A stretch of 64,000 bases of DNA. Source: an uncultured Alistipes sp. (GTDB lineage: Bacteria; Bacteroidota; Bacteroidia; Bacteroidales; Rikenellaceae). The stretch covers positions 157,019 through 221,018 of the forward strand of contig CANASP010000001.1 of NCBI GenBank assembly GCA_947364365.1, written 5' to 3'. Under the pieces are notes generated by a model that saw nothing but the letters and a program-made list of their open reading frames with translations, was not told where the DNA came from and ran no database searches. Shown here in pieces: positions 18,663-27,798 of this stretch (position 1 is the stretch's first letter; every line of letters starts with the position of its first letter). A program made the position numbers and the translations under genes.

Positions 18663-19979
18663 TTAGAGGTCGCTGTTCCACTCGCCGTCGGCGTCGACGT
18701 AGATCACCGGGCGGTGACGCTCGACCGACTTGAGCCATTCGTAGGCCTTGTACATGCAGTAGCCGTTGCCCGAGGGGGCGCCCAGCGCGTAGGCCGCCAC
18801 GCACGTGAAGTTGCGCGAGCGGTAGTACATCGCCTTCACCCGTTCGAGGTATTCGTCGGCCAGCGCGGGGTCGTTGGAGGGGGTGCCGCCCACGCGGCGG
18901 TCGTCGCGGCGGTCGGGGGCCGCGATGGCGGCGCAGTCGACCACGTAGAGCCCCGTCTGGTCGCACAGCTCGTAGAACCACGCCGGCTGCGGGTAGTCGG
19001 GGCAGAGCGTGTTCTTACCCTGGGCCTTGAGCGCGCGGATCTCCGCGAGGGTCGTCTTGGGGTCGGCCGCGGCGTTGTAGCGCGCTTTGTTCAAGACGAT
19101 CTCCTTGCCCAGGCGCATGAGGCGGCCGTCGGTCCACTCGGTGCGGCCGAAGCCGATGCGCAGCGGCATATACTCCTTGTAGGTGCCCTGGCGGCGCGTG
19201 AAGAGCATCACGCGGTAGAGCGGCGGGTTCTTCGCCCCGCCGGCCTCCCATTTGTTGTCGAAGGTGTGGTAGATATAGGGCGAGAAGCGCACCGTGTCGG
19301 TCGAGCGGCCGGGGATCGTCACCTCCTTGATGTTGAACTCCAGCAGCTTGCCCTGGGGCGAGTAGATGTCGTAGCCCACCTCGATAGGCTCGTCGTAGTT
19401 GAATCCGTTCTGCGCGACGACGGCCAGCTTCAGCACGCCGAAATCGCGGCCCGCGGAGTCGGGAACCAGGGCGATCTCGAAGTCGCGGATCGAGCGCTTG
19501 TTCTGGTTGTAGAGGTAGCTGTTCTCGAATGCGGGGCGCCGGGCGATCTTCGGGTCGACGGCGGCCGTCGGCGAGGGGTGCAGGAGCAGCCGGAAGGTGT
19601 TGGTCCCCTGGCCGATGAAGTCCGAGAGGTCGAAGTCGGCGGGCGTGGCCGCGTCGGCCACCTCGGCCACCTCGCGGTCGTTGACCCAGAGCGAGTAGGC
19701 TGAGCCGACATTTTCCAGATGGAGGTAGGTCAGCCCGTCGGTCCAGGCGTAGGGGATCTCGATCTGCTGCCCGACGACGGTGGCCGCCTCGGTGGCGACG
19801 AGCGTCTCGGGCGAGAAGGCGATATGGGCGTCGACGCCCTCGCGCGTGCGGGCATCGGCCCGCTGGCGCGTATCGTAGGGGACGATTTCGGTGCGGTGGA
19901 TGCGGTGATTCCGCTGGGCTGCGGCCGGGAGCGCCACGACGGCGGCAAGGGCTGCGGCCAGGAGTATGCGTGTGATCAT
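18663..19979 (-). CDS. Degenerate GH2-like (beta-galactosidase-related) secreted protein
   Basis: 438 residues with a signal peptide (1-21, ALPAAAQ). It has a GH2 jelly-roll sugar-binding module (about 70-200: YLHLENVGSAYSLWVNDREV), an immunoglobulin-like part, and the start of the GH2 barrel (LAEIRALKAQGKNTLCPDYPQPAWFYELCDQTGLYVVD). Where active GH2 enzymes have a WSxGNESG acid/base motif, this protein reads YALGAPSGNG: Pro402 replaces the catalytic Glu. It ends before any nucleophile motif, so hydrolysis is not expected. It may bind glycan or be structural. It starts the rlmH-luxR operon, back to back with asnS. Confidence 0.82.
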   Translation of the reverse strand: MITRILLAAALAAVVALPAAAQRNHRIHRTEIVPYDTRQRADARTREGVDAHIAFSPETLVATEAATVVGQQIEIPYAWTDGLTYLHLENVGSAYSLWVNDREVAEVADAATPADFDLSDFIGQGTNTFRLLLHPSPTAAVDPKIARRPAFENSYLYNQNKRSIRDFEIALVPDSAGRDFGVLKLAVVAQNGFNYDEPIEVGYDIYSPQGKLLEFNIKEVTIPGRSTDTVRFSPYIYHTFDNKWEAGGAKNPPLYRVMLFTRRQGTYKEYMPLRIGFGRTEWTDGRLMRLGKEIVLNKARYNAAADPKTTLAEIRALKAQGKNTLCPDYPQPAWFYELCDQTGLYVVDCAAIAAPDRRDDRRVGGTPSNDPALADEYLERVKAMYYRSRNFTCVAAYALGAPSGNGYCMYKAYEWLKSVERHRPVIYVDADGEWNSDL

Positions 19980-20001
19980 GACGGTCTGATTGTGTGACGG
20001 A

Positions 20002-20048
20002 CAAAGGTACTTTTTATTTTGACAAATCGCAAATATGTCCTACCTTTG
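20002..20048. promoter_or_regulatory. Interleaved divergent promoters (asnS rightward, GH2-like/rlmH operon leftward)
   Basis: Plus strand: TTTG 20018-20021, 19 bp, TACCTTTG 20041-20048. Minus strand: TTTG 20033-20030, 20 bp, TACCTTTG 20009-20002. The two -33 elements interleave and the two -7 elements form the outer arms of a perfect 8-bp inverted repeat (CAAAGGTA and TACCTTTG). Simultaneous polymerase binding should be excluded. Confidence 0.82.
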
Positions 20049-20079
20049 TAAATTCGAAAAAACAGCTTAAACATATCAT

Positions 20080-21468
20080 ATGAAAACGCAGCGAATCGTA
20101 GAAATTCTCAAGTCGGGAGCCGTCGACTCCGACATCGTCGTCAAAGGTTGGGTGCGCACCAAGCGCGGCAACAAGAACGTGGCTTTCATCGCCCTCAATG
20201 ACGGATCGTGCGTAGCTAACATACAGGTCGTCGTCGACCTTAAGAAGATTGCCGAGGAGCAGCTCAAGCCCATCACCACGGGTGCCTGCATCCGCGTCGA
20301 TGGCCGCCTGGTCGCCTCGCCCGGCTCGGGCCAGGGCGTCGAGGTGCAGGCCGAGCGGATCGAGGTCTACGGTACGGCCGATCCCGAGACCTACCCCCTG
20401 CAGAAGAAGGGCCACTCGCTGGAGTTCCTGCGCGAGATCGCCTACCTGCGTCCGCGAACCAATACGTTCGGTGCGGTCTACCGCATCCGCCATGCCATGG
20501 CCTATGCCATCCACGAGTTCTTCCACAAGAACGGCTTCTACTATTTCCACACGCCGATCATCACCGCTTCGGACTGCGAGGGCGCCGGCGCGATGTTCCA
20601 GGTGACGACGCTCGACGTGGCCAATCCGCCCCGCACCGAGGAGGGCGCGGTCGACTACGCGCAGGATTTCTTCGGCAAGCAGTGCAGCCTCACGGTCTCG
20701 GGCCAGCTCGAAGGCGAGCTGGGCGCGTTGTCGCTGGGCCGCATCTATACCTTCGGCCCCACGTTCCGCGCCGAGAACTCGAACACGGTGCGCCATGCGT
20801 CGGAGTTCTGGATGATCGAGCCCGAGGCCGCCTTCTACGAGCTGGAGGACAACATGGAGCTGGCCGAGGCGTTCCTCAAGTACCTGATCCAGTATGCGCT
20901 GGACAACTGCATGGAGGATCTCCAGTTCATGAACAAGATGTGGGATCCCGAGCTGCTGGACCGTCTGCGCTTCGTGGTGGCCAACGACTTCAAGCGGCTC
21001 GACTACACCGAGGGCATCGAGATTCTCCAGGCTTCGGGCCGCAAGTTCGAGTTCCCCTGCAACTGGGGCGACGACCTGCAGTCGGAGCACGAGCGCTACC
21101 TCGTGGAGGAGCACTTCAAGCGTCCGGTGATCCTGATCAACTATCCGAAGGCGATCAAGGCCTTCTACATGAAGCAGAACGACGACGGCAAGACCGTGCG
21201 CGCCATGGACGTGCTCTTCCCCAAGATCGGCGAGATCATCGGCGGATCGGAGCGCGAGGCCGACTACGACAAGTTGTCCGCGCGCGTGAAGGAGCTGGGG
21301 ATGAACGAGCGCGAGCTGTGGTGGTACCTCGACACGCGGCGCTGGGGTTCGGCGCCCCACTCGGGCTTCGGTCTGGGCTTCGACCGCCTGCTGATGTTCG
21401 TCACCGGTCTGGGCAACATCCGCGACGTGCAGCCCTTCCCGCGCACGCCGCAGCATGCCGATTTCTGA
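20080..21468 (+). CDS. asnS: Asparaginyl-tRNA synthetase
   Basis: Class IIb aminoacyl-tRNA synthetase, 462 residues. An N-terminal OB-fold anticodon-binding domain (about 15-110, [24 protein letters not shown]) precedes the catalytic core: motif 1 region [19 protein letters not shown], motif 2 [25 protein letters not shown], motif 3 [19 protein letters not shown]. It is transcribed from the strong promoter at 20018-20048. No clear intrinsic terminator follows; a weak GC dyad lies at about 21480-21512. Confidence 0.97.
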   Translation: MKTQRIVEILKSGAVDSDIVVKGWVRTKRGNKNVAFIALNDGSCVANIQVVVDLKKIAEEQLKPITTGACIRVDGRLVASPGSGQGVEVQAERIEVYGTADPETYPLQKKGHSLEFLREIAYLRPRTNTFGAVYRIRHAMAYAIHEFFHKNGFYYFHTPIITASDCEGAGAMFQVTTLDVANPPRTEEGAVDYAQDFFGKQCSLTVSGQLEGELGALSLGRIYTFGPTFRAENSNTVRHASEFWMIEPEAAFYELEDNMELAEAFLKYLIQYALDNCMEDLQFMNKMWDPELLDRLRFVVANDFKRLDYTEGIEILQASGRKFEFPCNWGDDLQSEHERYLVEEHFKRPVILINYPKAIKAFYMKQNDDGKTVRAMDVLFPKIGEIIGGSEREADYDKLSARVKELGMNERELWWYLDTRRWGSAPHSGFGLGFDRLLMFVTGLGNIRDVQPFPRTPQHADF

Positions 21469-21549
21469 TCGACGATCCTGCATCCGGGCGCGACGGACGA
21501 TGCGGGAGAGCGTAAATATAGTCGATTCGGCCGCGGGCGAAAATGTATA

Positions 21550-21580
21550 TTGCTTAGGCCGATAGTGTGTCGTATGTTTG
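21550..21580 (+). promoter_or_regulatory. Promoter of rpoN
   Basis: TTG at 21550-21552, a 20-bp spacer, and TATGTTTG at 21573-21580, about 24 bp before the rpoN ATG. It fits the Bacteroidetes TTG-N20-TAnnTTTG pattern and carries the CGTATNTTTG extended -7 seen at several promoters in the window. Confidence 0.7.
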
Positions 21581-21604
21581 TGGCGACTTAAACACGATCG
21601 ACCT

Positions 21605-23032
21605 ATGGCAATCAATCAGAGACAGGTACTTTCCCTGCAACAGAAACTCTCTCCGCAGCAGATCCAGATGATCAAGTTGCTGGAGCTTCCGACCGTGCAG
21701 CTCGAACAGCGGATCAAGCAGGAGATCGAAGAGAACATCGTGCTCGAAGAGGAGGAGCGCGATACCGACTCCGAGACCGAAGAGGCACCCCGTCAGATCT
21801 CGATCGACGAATACCTGCGCGAGGACGACACCCCTTCGTACAAGAGCCGGATCAACAACTTCTCGAAGGACGACAAGCCGCGGCAGGCGGTGCTGGTGGG
21901 CGGACGCTCGTTGCAGGAGTACCTCGTGGAACAACTCGGATACCGTCACCTGACGGATCGAGAGATGCGGCTGGCGGTATACCTGGTGGGCAGCATCGAT
22001 TCCGACGGCTATCTGCGCCGCGACCTGGAGTCGGTGGCCGACGACATCGCCTTCACCGTGGGCCTGGAGACCACGCCCGAGGAGCTGGAAGGGCTGCTGG
22101 GGGTGATCCACCAGCTGGAACCCGTGGGCGTGGGTGCCCGCGACCTGCGCGAATGCCTGCTCCTGCAGCTGGGCGAGTGGAGCGCGTCGAGCCGTCCGCG
22201 GCGACTGGCCCGCAGGATCCTCACCGACTACTTCGACGAGTTCGCCAAGAAACATTTCGAGAAGCTGCTCGTGCGTCTGCAGATCACCGAGGAGGAGTTC
22301 CGCGAGGCGATGGCCGAGATCCGCAAGCTCTCGCCCAAACCGGGCAACCTCTATACCGAGGGGGGATCGGAGGCGACGCCCTACATCATCCCCGACTTCA
22401 TCCTCGACTGCGAGGACGGCGTGTTCCGCCTCACGCTCAACGGCGGCAACGTCCCCGAGGTGAAGATCAGCCGCCGCTACCAGGAGATGCTGCGGGCGAT
22501 GGTGACTCCCGACGGGCGGGTGCGCGAGAGCGACCGCGAGGCGGTGCAGTTCGTCAAGAGCAAGATCGACTCGGCCAAGTGGTTCATTTCGGCGATCCAG
22601 CAGCGGCACGACACGCTCATGCGGACGATGCAGACGATCCTGGACTACCAGCACGACTACTTCCTCGACGGCGACCGCTCGAAACTGCGGCCGATGATCC
22701 TCAAGGATATCGCCGAGCGCACGGGGCTGGATGTGTCGACCATCTCGCGCGTGGTCAACAGCAAGTACGTGCAGACGCAGTTCGGCATCGTCTTTCTCAA
22801 GTCGCTCTTCTCGGAGGCGATGCAGACCGAGAGCGGCGAGGAGGTGTCGAGCTACGAGATCAAGAACATCCTCCGCGAGTGCATCGACGAGGAGGACAAG
22901 CGCCGGCCGCTGACCGACGAGACGCTCATGGACATACTCAACGCCAAGGGCTACCGCATCGCCCGGCGCACGGTGGCCAAATACCGCGAGATGCTGGGAA
23001 TCCCCGTGGCGCGGCTCCGCAAGCAGATCTGA
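21605..23032 (+). CDS. rpoN: RNA polymerase sigma-54 factor
   Basis: 475 residues. Region I is glutamine-rich (LSLQQKLSPQQIQMIKLLELP), followed by an acidic linker (EEEERDTDSETEE), the core-binding domain, an HTH-like region (DIAERTGLDVSTISRVVNSKY) and the C-terminal RpoN box ARRTVAKYRE at 453-462, which contacts the -24 element. ATG 21605 (MAINQRQ) is preferred over an in-frame ATG nine codons upstream because that one overlaps the -7 element. Sigma-54 needs enhancer-binding ATPases; none is in the window. Confidence 0.96.
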   Translation: MAINQRQVLSLQQKLSPQQIQMIKLLELPTVQLEQRIKQEIEENIVLEEEERDTDSETEEAPRQISIDEYLREDDTPSYKSRINNFSKDDKPRQAVLVGGRSLQEYLVEQLGYRHLTDREMRLAVYLVGSIDSDGYLRRDLESVADDIAFTVGLETTPEELEGLLGVIHQLEPVGVGARDLRECLLLQLGEWSASSRPRRLARRILTDYFDEFAKKHFEKLLVRLQITEEEFREAMAEIRKLSPKPGNLYTEGGSEATPYIIPDFILDCEDGVFRLTLNGGNVPEVKISRRYQEMLRAMVTPDGRVRESDREAVQFVKSKIDSAKWFISAIQQRHDTLMRTMQTILDYQHDYFLDGDRSKLRPMILKDIAERTGLDVSTISRVVNSKYVQTQFGIVFLKSLFSEAMQTESGEEVSSYEIKNILRECIDEEDKRRPLTDETLMDILNAKGYRIARRTVAKYREMLGIPVARLRKQI

Positions 23033-23053
23033 TGCGTCCGCCCGGCGGCGGGA

Positions 23054-23092
23054 GTGCGTTTGCCGGGTGCGTTTGCCGGGTGCGTTTGCAGG
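23054..23092 (+). repeat. Three tandem 13-bp repeats, GTGCGTTTGCCGG
   Basis: Two exact copies and one with a single change (CAGG for CCGG) run head to tail at 23054, 23067 and 23080. They lie just after rpoN, in a GC-rich 244-bp gap that holds no other recognisable element before the PAP2-like gene. Confidence 0.8.
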
Positions 23093-23276
23093 TTTGCGCG
23101 GCGCGGCGGGGTGCGGCCGGATCGCCGGCCGAGAGGCTGCGAAGAGCCGACGTTGCCGGGCACGCACGGATGCCGGCACCCGGCCGGAAAACAGATGAAA
23201 CGAAGGACCGAGGTCGGGGCGGATGCGCTCCGACCCGCTCCGTTGAAAGGCGGAGCCGGTCCGAAACCGAAAAAAG

Positions 23277-23885
23277 ATGAAATACGCCAAATTAGCCAAC
23301 GGAATTTCGTGGGCGCTGCACCCCTTCGTGCTGCCGCTCTACCTGCTCTGCGTGCTGCTCTTTTTCACGCCGTTCGCCTACTATCCGACCGACGTGAAGT
23401 GCTACGTCGCGTGGGTGGTGATTCTCTATGCGATGATCATCCCCGTGCTGGCGCTGGGCGTGCTGCGGTCGCTGGGGCGGATCTCCTCCTATCGGATCGA
23501 CGACCGACGCGAGCGGCTGTTGCCGCTGGCGATCGGCACGGTGTGCTTCCTGCTCTGCGCCGTGACGCTGGCCAAGCTCCCCTCGGCGGTCTTCCTGCGC
23601 AAGTTCATGGTGGCTGCGGGGTGCTGCGAGGCGATGTGTCTCGCCGTGTCGTACTACTGGAAGATCAGCCTGCATCTGACGGCGATGGGGGCGGCCGTGG
23701 CGCTGCTCACGGTGATGAACTTCATCGGCGTGGGGCATATGATCGTGCCGCTGGCCGTGGCGGTGCTCTGCACGGGGGCGTTGGCTTCGGCGCGGCTCTA
23801 CCTGGGATGCCACGACGGCGTGCAGATCCTCGCGGGCTTCGCCGGCGGGTTCGTCGTGGCGACGCTCGCCGTGCTGTTTCTCTGA
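23277..23885 (+). CDS. PAP2-like integral membrane protein
   Basis: 202 residues with about six transmembrane helices. It resembles divergent type 2 phosphatidate phosphatases of Bacteroidetes: the third PAP2 motif is recognisable as ARLYLGCHDGVQILAG (canonical SRxxxGxH...D), with Arg and His kept. The central PSGH motif is not clearly kept (ISLHLTAMGA), so catalytic activity on lipid phosphates is uncertain. The ATG follows an A-rich GAAAAAAG tract. It lies between rpoN and the fucose-isomerase-like gene; no promoter element was recognised in the gap. Confidence 0.72.
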   Translation: MKYAKLANGISWALHPFVLPLYLLCVLLFFTPFAYYPTDVKCYVAWVVILYAMIIPVLALGVLRSLGRISSYRIDDRRERLLPLAIGTVCFLLCAVTLAKLPSAVFLRKFMVAAGCCEAMCLAVSYYWKISLHLTAMGAAVALLTVMNFIGVGHMIVPLAVAVLCTGALASARLYLGCHDGVQILAGFAGGFVVATLAVLFL

Positions 23886-23905
23886 AACGAACCAACCGTT
23901 TTTTT

Positions 23906-25171
23906 ATGAATATAGGACTCTACACCCTGACTTCGTCGCTGCACGATGCCGCTGCGCTGGATGCCGCATCGTCGCAGTTCATCGCCCGGATCGAAGGGCG
24001 TCTTACCGAACTTTCGTCGGCTGCCGCCCGACCCTGCGGCTTCGTCTATCGCGGCCCCGATTTCGCCGACTACGGCACGCACGACCTCGACGTGATCTAC
24101 GTCCGCACGGGCGGTACCGAGGGGCTTTTCAAGGAGCTTTTCGACCGGGTGAGCCGGACGCCCGAGGGGCGCTTGCGCCCCGTGCGGCTGCTGACCTCGG
24201 GCCGGAGCAACTCGCTGGCCGCTTCGATGGAGATCCTCTCCTACCTGCGGCGGCAGGGCTGCCCGGGCGAGATCATCCACGGCAGCGACCGTTACATCGC
24301 CGGGCGGCTGGCGCTGCTCGCCCATGTCGAGACCGCGCGCCGGCGGCTCGACGGCATGCGGCTGGGTGTCGTCGGACAGCCGTCGGACTGGCTGATCGCC
24401 AGCGGAGCCGACGCCGCGAAGGTGCGCGAAAAGCTGGGTGTCGAACTGGTGGAGGTGCCTATGGAGGAGCTCGTCGGGGAGATCGCCCGCGGCGGCTATC
24501 CCCGGACCGAGGCCCTTCGGGCGGTCGAGGAGCATGCCGCCGCATTGCCCGAGCGGGTGAAGCCCTATTGGGCCGGAGCGCTGGAGATCTACGGCGGTCT
24601 GAAGCGCATCGTGGAGCGCTATCGGCTCGACGGCTTGACGATCCGCTGTTTCGACCTGCTGGAGCGGATGGGCAACACGGGGTGTCTGGCCCTCGCGCTG
24701 CTCAACGCCGAGGGCGTTCCCTCGGGGTGCGAGGGCGACGTGCCGGCGTTGCTGACGATGGCCGTGACGCATGCGCTCGCGGGTGTGAGCGGGTTCCAGG
24801 CCAATCCGTCGCGCATAGATCCCGAGACGGGCGAGATGGTGCTCGCGCACTGTACGGTGCCGCTCGACATGGTGCGGCGCTTCGTCTGCGACACCCATTT
24901 CGAGTCGGGACTGGGCGTGGCGATTCGCGGCGAGCTGCCCGAAGGGGCCGTGACGGTGTTCAAACTCGCGGGCGACCTCTCGCGCAGCTGCGTGTTCGAG
25001 GCCGAGCTGGCGGGGAACCTCTGCGAGGCGGACCTGTGCCGCACGCAGATCGTGCTGCGGGCAGAGGGCGTCGCCGACTACTTCCTGCGCAACCCGATCG
25101 GCAACCACCATATCGTCGTTCCGGGGCGGTGGAAGGAGCCGATCGAGGCGCTGCTGGCATCGCTCGAATAG
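23906..25171 (+). CDS. L-fucose/L-arabinose isomerase-like fold protein
   Basis: 421 residues, cytoplasmic. The central and C-terminal parts look like the FucI/AraA superfamily: a Rossmann-type half with RLGVVGQPSDWLIASG, the segment GLTIRCFDLL, the metal-site region GVPSGCEGDVPALLTM, and a C-terminal beta domain with HCTVPLDMV, GVAIRGELPEGAVTVFKL and NHHIVVPGRW. The glutamate in CEGD and the terminal histidines are plausible ligands. Similar proteins are usually annotated only by fold, so the true substrate is not known; fucose released by the GH29 enzyme elsewhere in the window is one candidate. ATG follows TTTTTT at 23901-23905. Confidence 0.75.
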   Translation: MNIGLYTLTSSLHDAAALDAASSQFIARIEGRLTELSSAAARPCGFVYRGPDFADYGTHDLDVIYVRTGGTEGLFKELFDRVSRTPEGRLRPVRLLTSGRSNSLAASMEILSYLRRQGCPGEIIHGSDRYIAGRLALLAHVETARRRLDGMRLGVVGQPSDWLIASGADAAKVREKLGVELVEVPMEELVGEIARGGYPRTEALRAVEEHAAALPERVKPYWAGALEIYGGLKRIVERYRLDGLTIRCFDLLERMGNTGCLALALLNAEGVPSGCEGDVPALLTMAVTHALAGVSGFQANPSRIDPETGEMVLAHCTVPLDMVRRFVCDTHFESGLGVAIRGELPEGAVTVFKLAGDLSRSCVFEAELAGNLCEADLCRTQIVLRAEGVADYFLRNPIGNHHIVVPGRWKEPIEALLASLE

Positions 25172-25189
25172 CTCCGGGCGGGCGAAAAC

Positions 25190-25223
25190 GAAGCGGGCGC
25201 GACCAGTCGGTCGCGCCCGCTTC
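25190..25223 (-). terminator. Strong hairpin between convergent genes
   Basis: GAAGCGGGCGCGACC pairs perfectly with GGTCGCGCCCGCTTC over a 4-nt loop (25205-25208). The minus-strand side is followed by GTTTTCG, so it best ends the DUF4923-like gene; on the plus strand the tail is only weakly T-rich. Confidence 0.75.
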
Positions 25224-25241
25224 GTCGTGTATAGAGGGCGG

Positions 25242-25838
25242 CTATTCGCGCTCGAAGGCGAAACCGAGGTAGACGTCGTCGTATTTGCGGAGCAGCGACG
25301 ATACCGCGGCGAGCGACGAAACGGAGCTGCCGATCGCGGTCAGCGCGTCGATCAGTTTCGTCACGGGAAAGACGAGCTGGAGTTTGTCGCCGCTGAGGTA
25401 GGCGTGGCCCGCGATCGAGCCCAGATCGTAGTTGCCCTTGGAGAAATGGAGCGTCGCGACATGGGTTGCGGCGTCGAAGTCGTAGCTTCCCGTGAGGGTG
25501 CGCGAAGCGGCGCTGGCCGAGAAGTCGCCCTCCCGTCCGAAGACGAAGGTGCAGGCTCCCGGGGCGATGCCCAGCGTGGCGTAGATCTTCGCGAGACGGG
25601 TGGAGAGGGTCGATTCGAGGGCGGCGGCACCGAGCGTACCGGCGAGGTCGTCGCTTTCGAACCGGATGCCTGGCCCGGTATAGCTCCACGAGCCCGCGAG
25701 GGCATAGCGGGTGAGCTGGCCGTCGGTGAGCTTGTCGGCGGCTTCGGTCGCGACCCGTTTGAGGGCCTCTTTCCACTCCTGCGCGCCCGCCGTCGTCGCG
25801 GTCAGCGTCAGGAGAACGAACAGCAGGATCGGTTTCAT
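25242..25838 (-). CDS. DUF4923-like secreted lipocalin-type protein
   Basis: 198 residues with a cleavable signal peptide (about 1-19, TATTAGAQ). Features are LAGSWSYTGPGIRFESDDL, an alternating-strand body (TLTGSYDFDAATHVATLHFS) and an alanine/serine-rich helix near the C terminus (TKLIDALTAIGSSVSSLAAVSSLLRKYDDVYLGFAF is split by a turn). This layout matches the DUF4923 family of Bacteroidales, whose role is unknown. Its ATG overlaps the nadE stop by four bases. Confidence 0.78.
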   Translation of the reverse strand: MKPILLFVLLTLTATTAGAQEWKEALKRVATEAADKLTDGQLTRYALAGSWSYTGPGIRFESDDLAGTLGAAALESTLSTRLAKIYATLGIAPGACTFVFGREGDFSASAASRTLTGSYDFDAATHVATLHFSKGNYDLGSIAGHAYLSGDKLQLVFPVTKLIDALTAIGSSVSSLAAVSSLLRKYDDVYLGFAFERE

Positions 25839-27760
25839 AGCGTGTCGAGTTCCCGGAGCCACATCGCCGCCGAAGCATCGGAGGGCATGCGCCAGTCGCC
25901 GCGGGGCGACAAGGCGGCCGAGCCGACCTTGGGGCCGTCGGGCATGGCCGAGCGTTTGAATTGCTGGTTGAAGAAGCGGCGGACGAACGTGCGCAGCCAA
26001 TGGAGGATCGTCTTTTCGTCGTAGCTCCCCTCGAAGGCCTGCCGCGCGAGGAAGAGGATCTTCGCCGGTCCGTAGCCCGAGCGGAGGGTGTGGTAGAGGA
26101 AGAAGTCGTGGAGCTCGTAGGGGCCCACCAGATCCTCGGTCTTCTGGGCGATCTCGCCCCCGGCGTCGGCGGGGAGCAGCTCGGGGCTTACGGGCGTGGC
26201 GACGATGTCGCGCAGCGTCGTGCGGATCCCGTCGTCGGCCGCGGTGTCGGCGGCCCACTGCACCAGGTGGCGCACCAGCGTCTTGGGCACCGAGGCGTTG
26301 ACGCCGTACATCGACATCTGGTCGCCGTTGTAGGTCGCCCAGCCCAGCGCCAGCTCGCTCAGGTCGCCCGTGCCGACGACCAGTCCCCCTTCCATGTTGG
26401 CCACGTCCATCAGGATCTGCGTGCGCTCGCGCGCCTGGGCGTTCTCGTAGGCGGCCGAGCGGTCGTCGGCCGGCAGACCGATATCCTTCATGTGCTGCGT
26501 GCAGGCGTCGCGGATGGGGATCTCGCGGACGGTGACGCCCAGCCCCCGCATCAGTTGCAGCGCGTTGCGGTAGGTGCGCCCCGTGGTGCCGAAGCCCGGC
26601 ATGGTGATGCCGACGACGCCCCGGCGGTCGAGCCCCAGCCGGTCGAAGGCCCGCACGGTGACCAGCAGCGCGAGGGTCGAGTCGAGCCCGCCCGAGATGC
26701 CGACGACGGCCGTGCGGCACCCCGTGTGCGAGAGCCGCCGGGCCAGGCCGAGGGCCTGGATGCCGAAGATCTCCTCGCAGCGTTCGCTGCGGTGCGCGGC
26801 GTCGGCGGGAACGAAGGGGGTGGGGTCGATCGCCCGGTCGAGCGTGGCGGGGCGGAGCCCCTCGGGGAGCTCCATCTCGATGACGGTGTTCTCGGCCGCC
26901 GCCTCGCCCGTGCGGAACGAGGTGTTGCGGCGCCGCTCGAAGCCGAGGCGCTCGACGTCGACGTCGGCGACGAGCAGCTGTTCGTCGAGCGAGAAGCGCT
27001 CGGCCTCGGCGAGGATGCGTCCGTTCTCGGCGATGAGGCCGTTGCCGGCGAAGACCAGGTCGGTCGACGACTCGCCGAAGCCGGCCGAGCAGTAGACATA
27101 GGCCGAGAGGGTACGGGCCGACTGCTGGGCCACGAGCTGGCGCAGGTAGTCGTGCTTGCCCACCCCTTCGGGCGAGGCCGAGAGGTTGAAGATGACGCGG
27201 GCGCCCGCCGTCGCCAGGTGCGACGAGGGGGGCACGGCGACCCACAGATCCTCGCAGATCTCCACGCCAAACTCGGCCCCGCCGACGGCGAAGGTGAGGT
27301 CGGCGCCGAAGTCGGCTTCGAGACCTCCTATGCGGATCGTCTCGCCCGAGATGCCGGCGCCCGAGGCGAACCAGCGGTTCTCGTAGAACTCCGAGTAGTC
27401 GGGGATATACGTCTTGGGCACCACGCCCAGGATGCGGCCCTGCGCGAAGACCACGGCGCAGTTGTAGAGCGTCTCGCCGTGGCGCAGCGGGGCGCCGACG
27501 ATCGCCGCGAGGGGCAGCTTGCGCGTCGCGCGCACGAGCCCTTCGAGGGCGGCGTCGGAGGCGTCGAGCAGCGTGGGGTGGAGCAGCAGGTCGCCGCACG
27601 TGTAGCCCGTGAGGGACAGCTCGGGGAAGACGACGACCTCGACGCCATGCCGGGCGGCCCGCTCGGCCAGCGCGGCGATATGTGCGGCGTTGGCGTCGCA
27701 GTCGGCGACCGCGACGCGGGGAATGGCCGCCGCGACCTTGAGAAAACCGAATCGATCCAC
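25835..27760 (-). CDS. nadE: Glutamine-dependent NAD+ synthetase
   Basis: 641 residues. The N-terminal nitrilase-type glutaminase domain (about 1-290) carries FPELSLTGY (Glu), PKTYIPDYSEFYE (Lys) and the nucleophile Cys169 in GVEICEDLW. The synthetase domain holds the ATP-PPi loop GISGGLDS at 354-361 and GTGDLSELALGWATYNGDQMS. Ammonia is therefore made in situ from glutamine and used to amidate NaAD. It lies 38 bp downstream of pepT, on the same strand. Together with nadC, two NAD-pathway genes are in this window but in separate operons. Confidence 0.97.
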   Translation of the reverse strand: MDRFGFLKVAAAIPRVAVADCDANAAHIAALAERAARHGVEVVVFPELSLTGYTCGDLLLHPTLLDASDAALEGLVRATRKLPLAAIVGAPLRHGETLYNCAVVFAQGRILGVVPKTYIPDYSEFYENRWFASGAGISGETIRIGGLEADFGADLTFAVGGAEFGVEICEDLWVAVPPSSHLATAGARVIFNLSASPEGVGKHDYLRQLVAQQSARTLSAYVYCSAGFGESSTDLVFAGNGLIAENGRILAEAERFSLDEQLLVADVDVERLGFERRRNTSFRTGEAAAENTVIEMELPEGLRPATLDRAIDPTPFVPADAAHRSERCEEIFGIQALGLARRLSHTGCRTAVVGISGGLDSTLALLVTVRAFDRLGLDRRGVVGITMPGFGTTGRTYRNALQLMRGLGVTVREIPIRDACTQHMKDIGLPADDRSAAYENAQARERTQILMDVANMEGGLVVGTGDLSELALGWATYNGDQMSMYGVNASVPKTLVRHLVQWAADTAADDGIRTTLRDIVATPVSPELLPADAGGEIAQKTEDLVGPYELHDFFLYHTLRSGYGPAKILFLARQAFEGSYDEKTILHWLRTFVRRFFNQQFKRSAMPDGPKVGSAALSPRGDWRMPSDASAAMWLRELDTL

Positions 27761-27798
27761 TTTCAGAAAGACGAAAGGTTAGACGTTGCGTATTGCGG

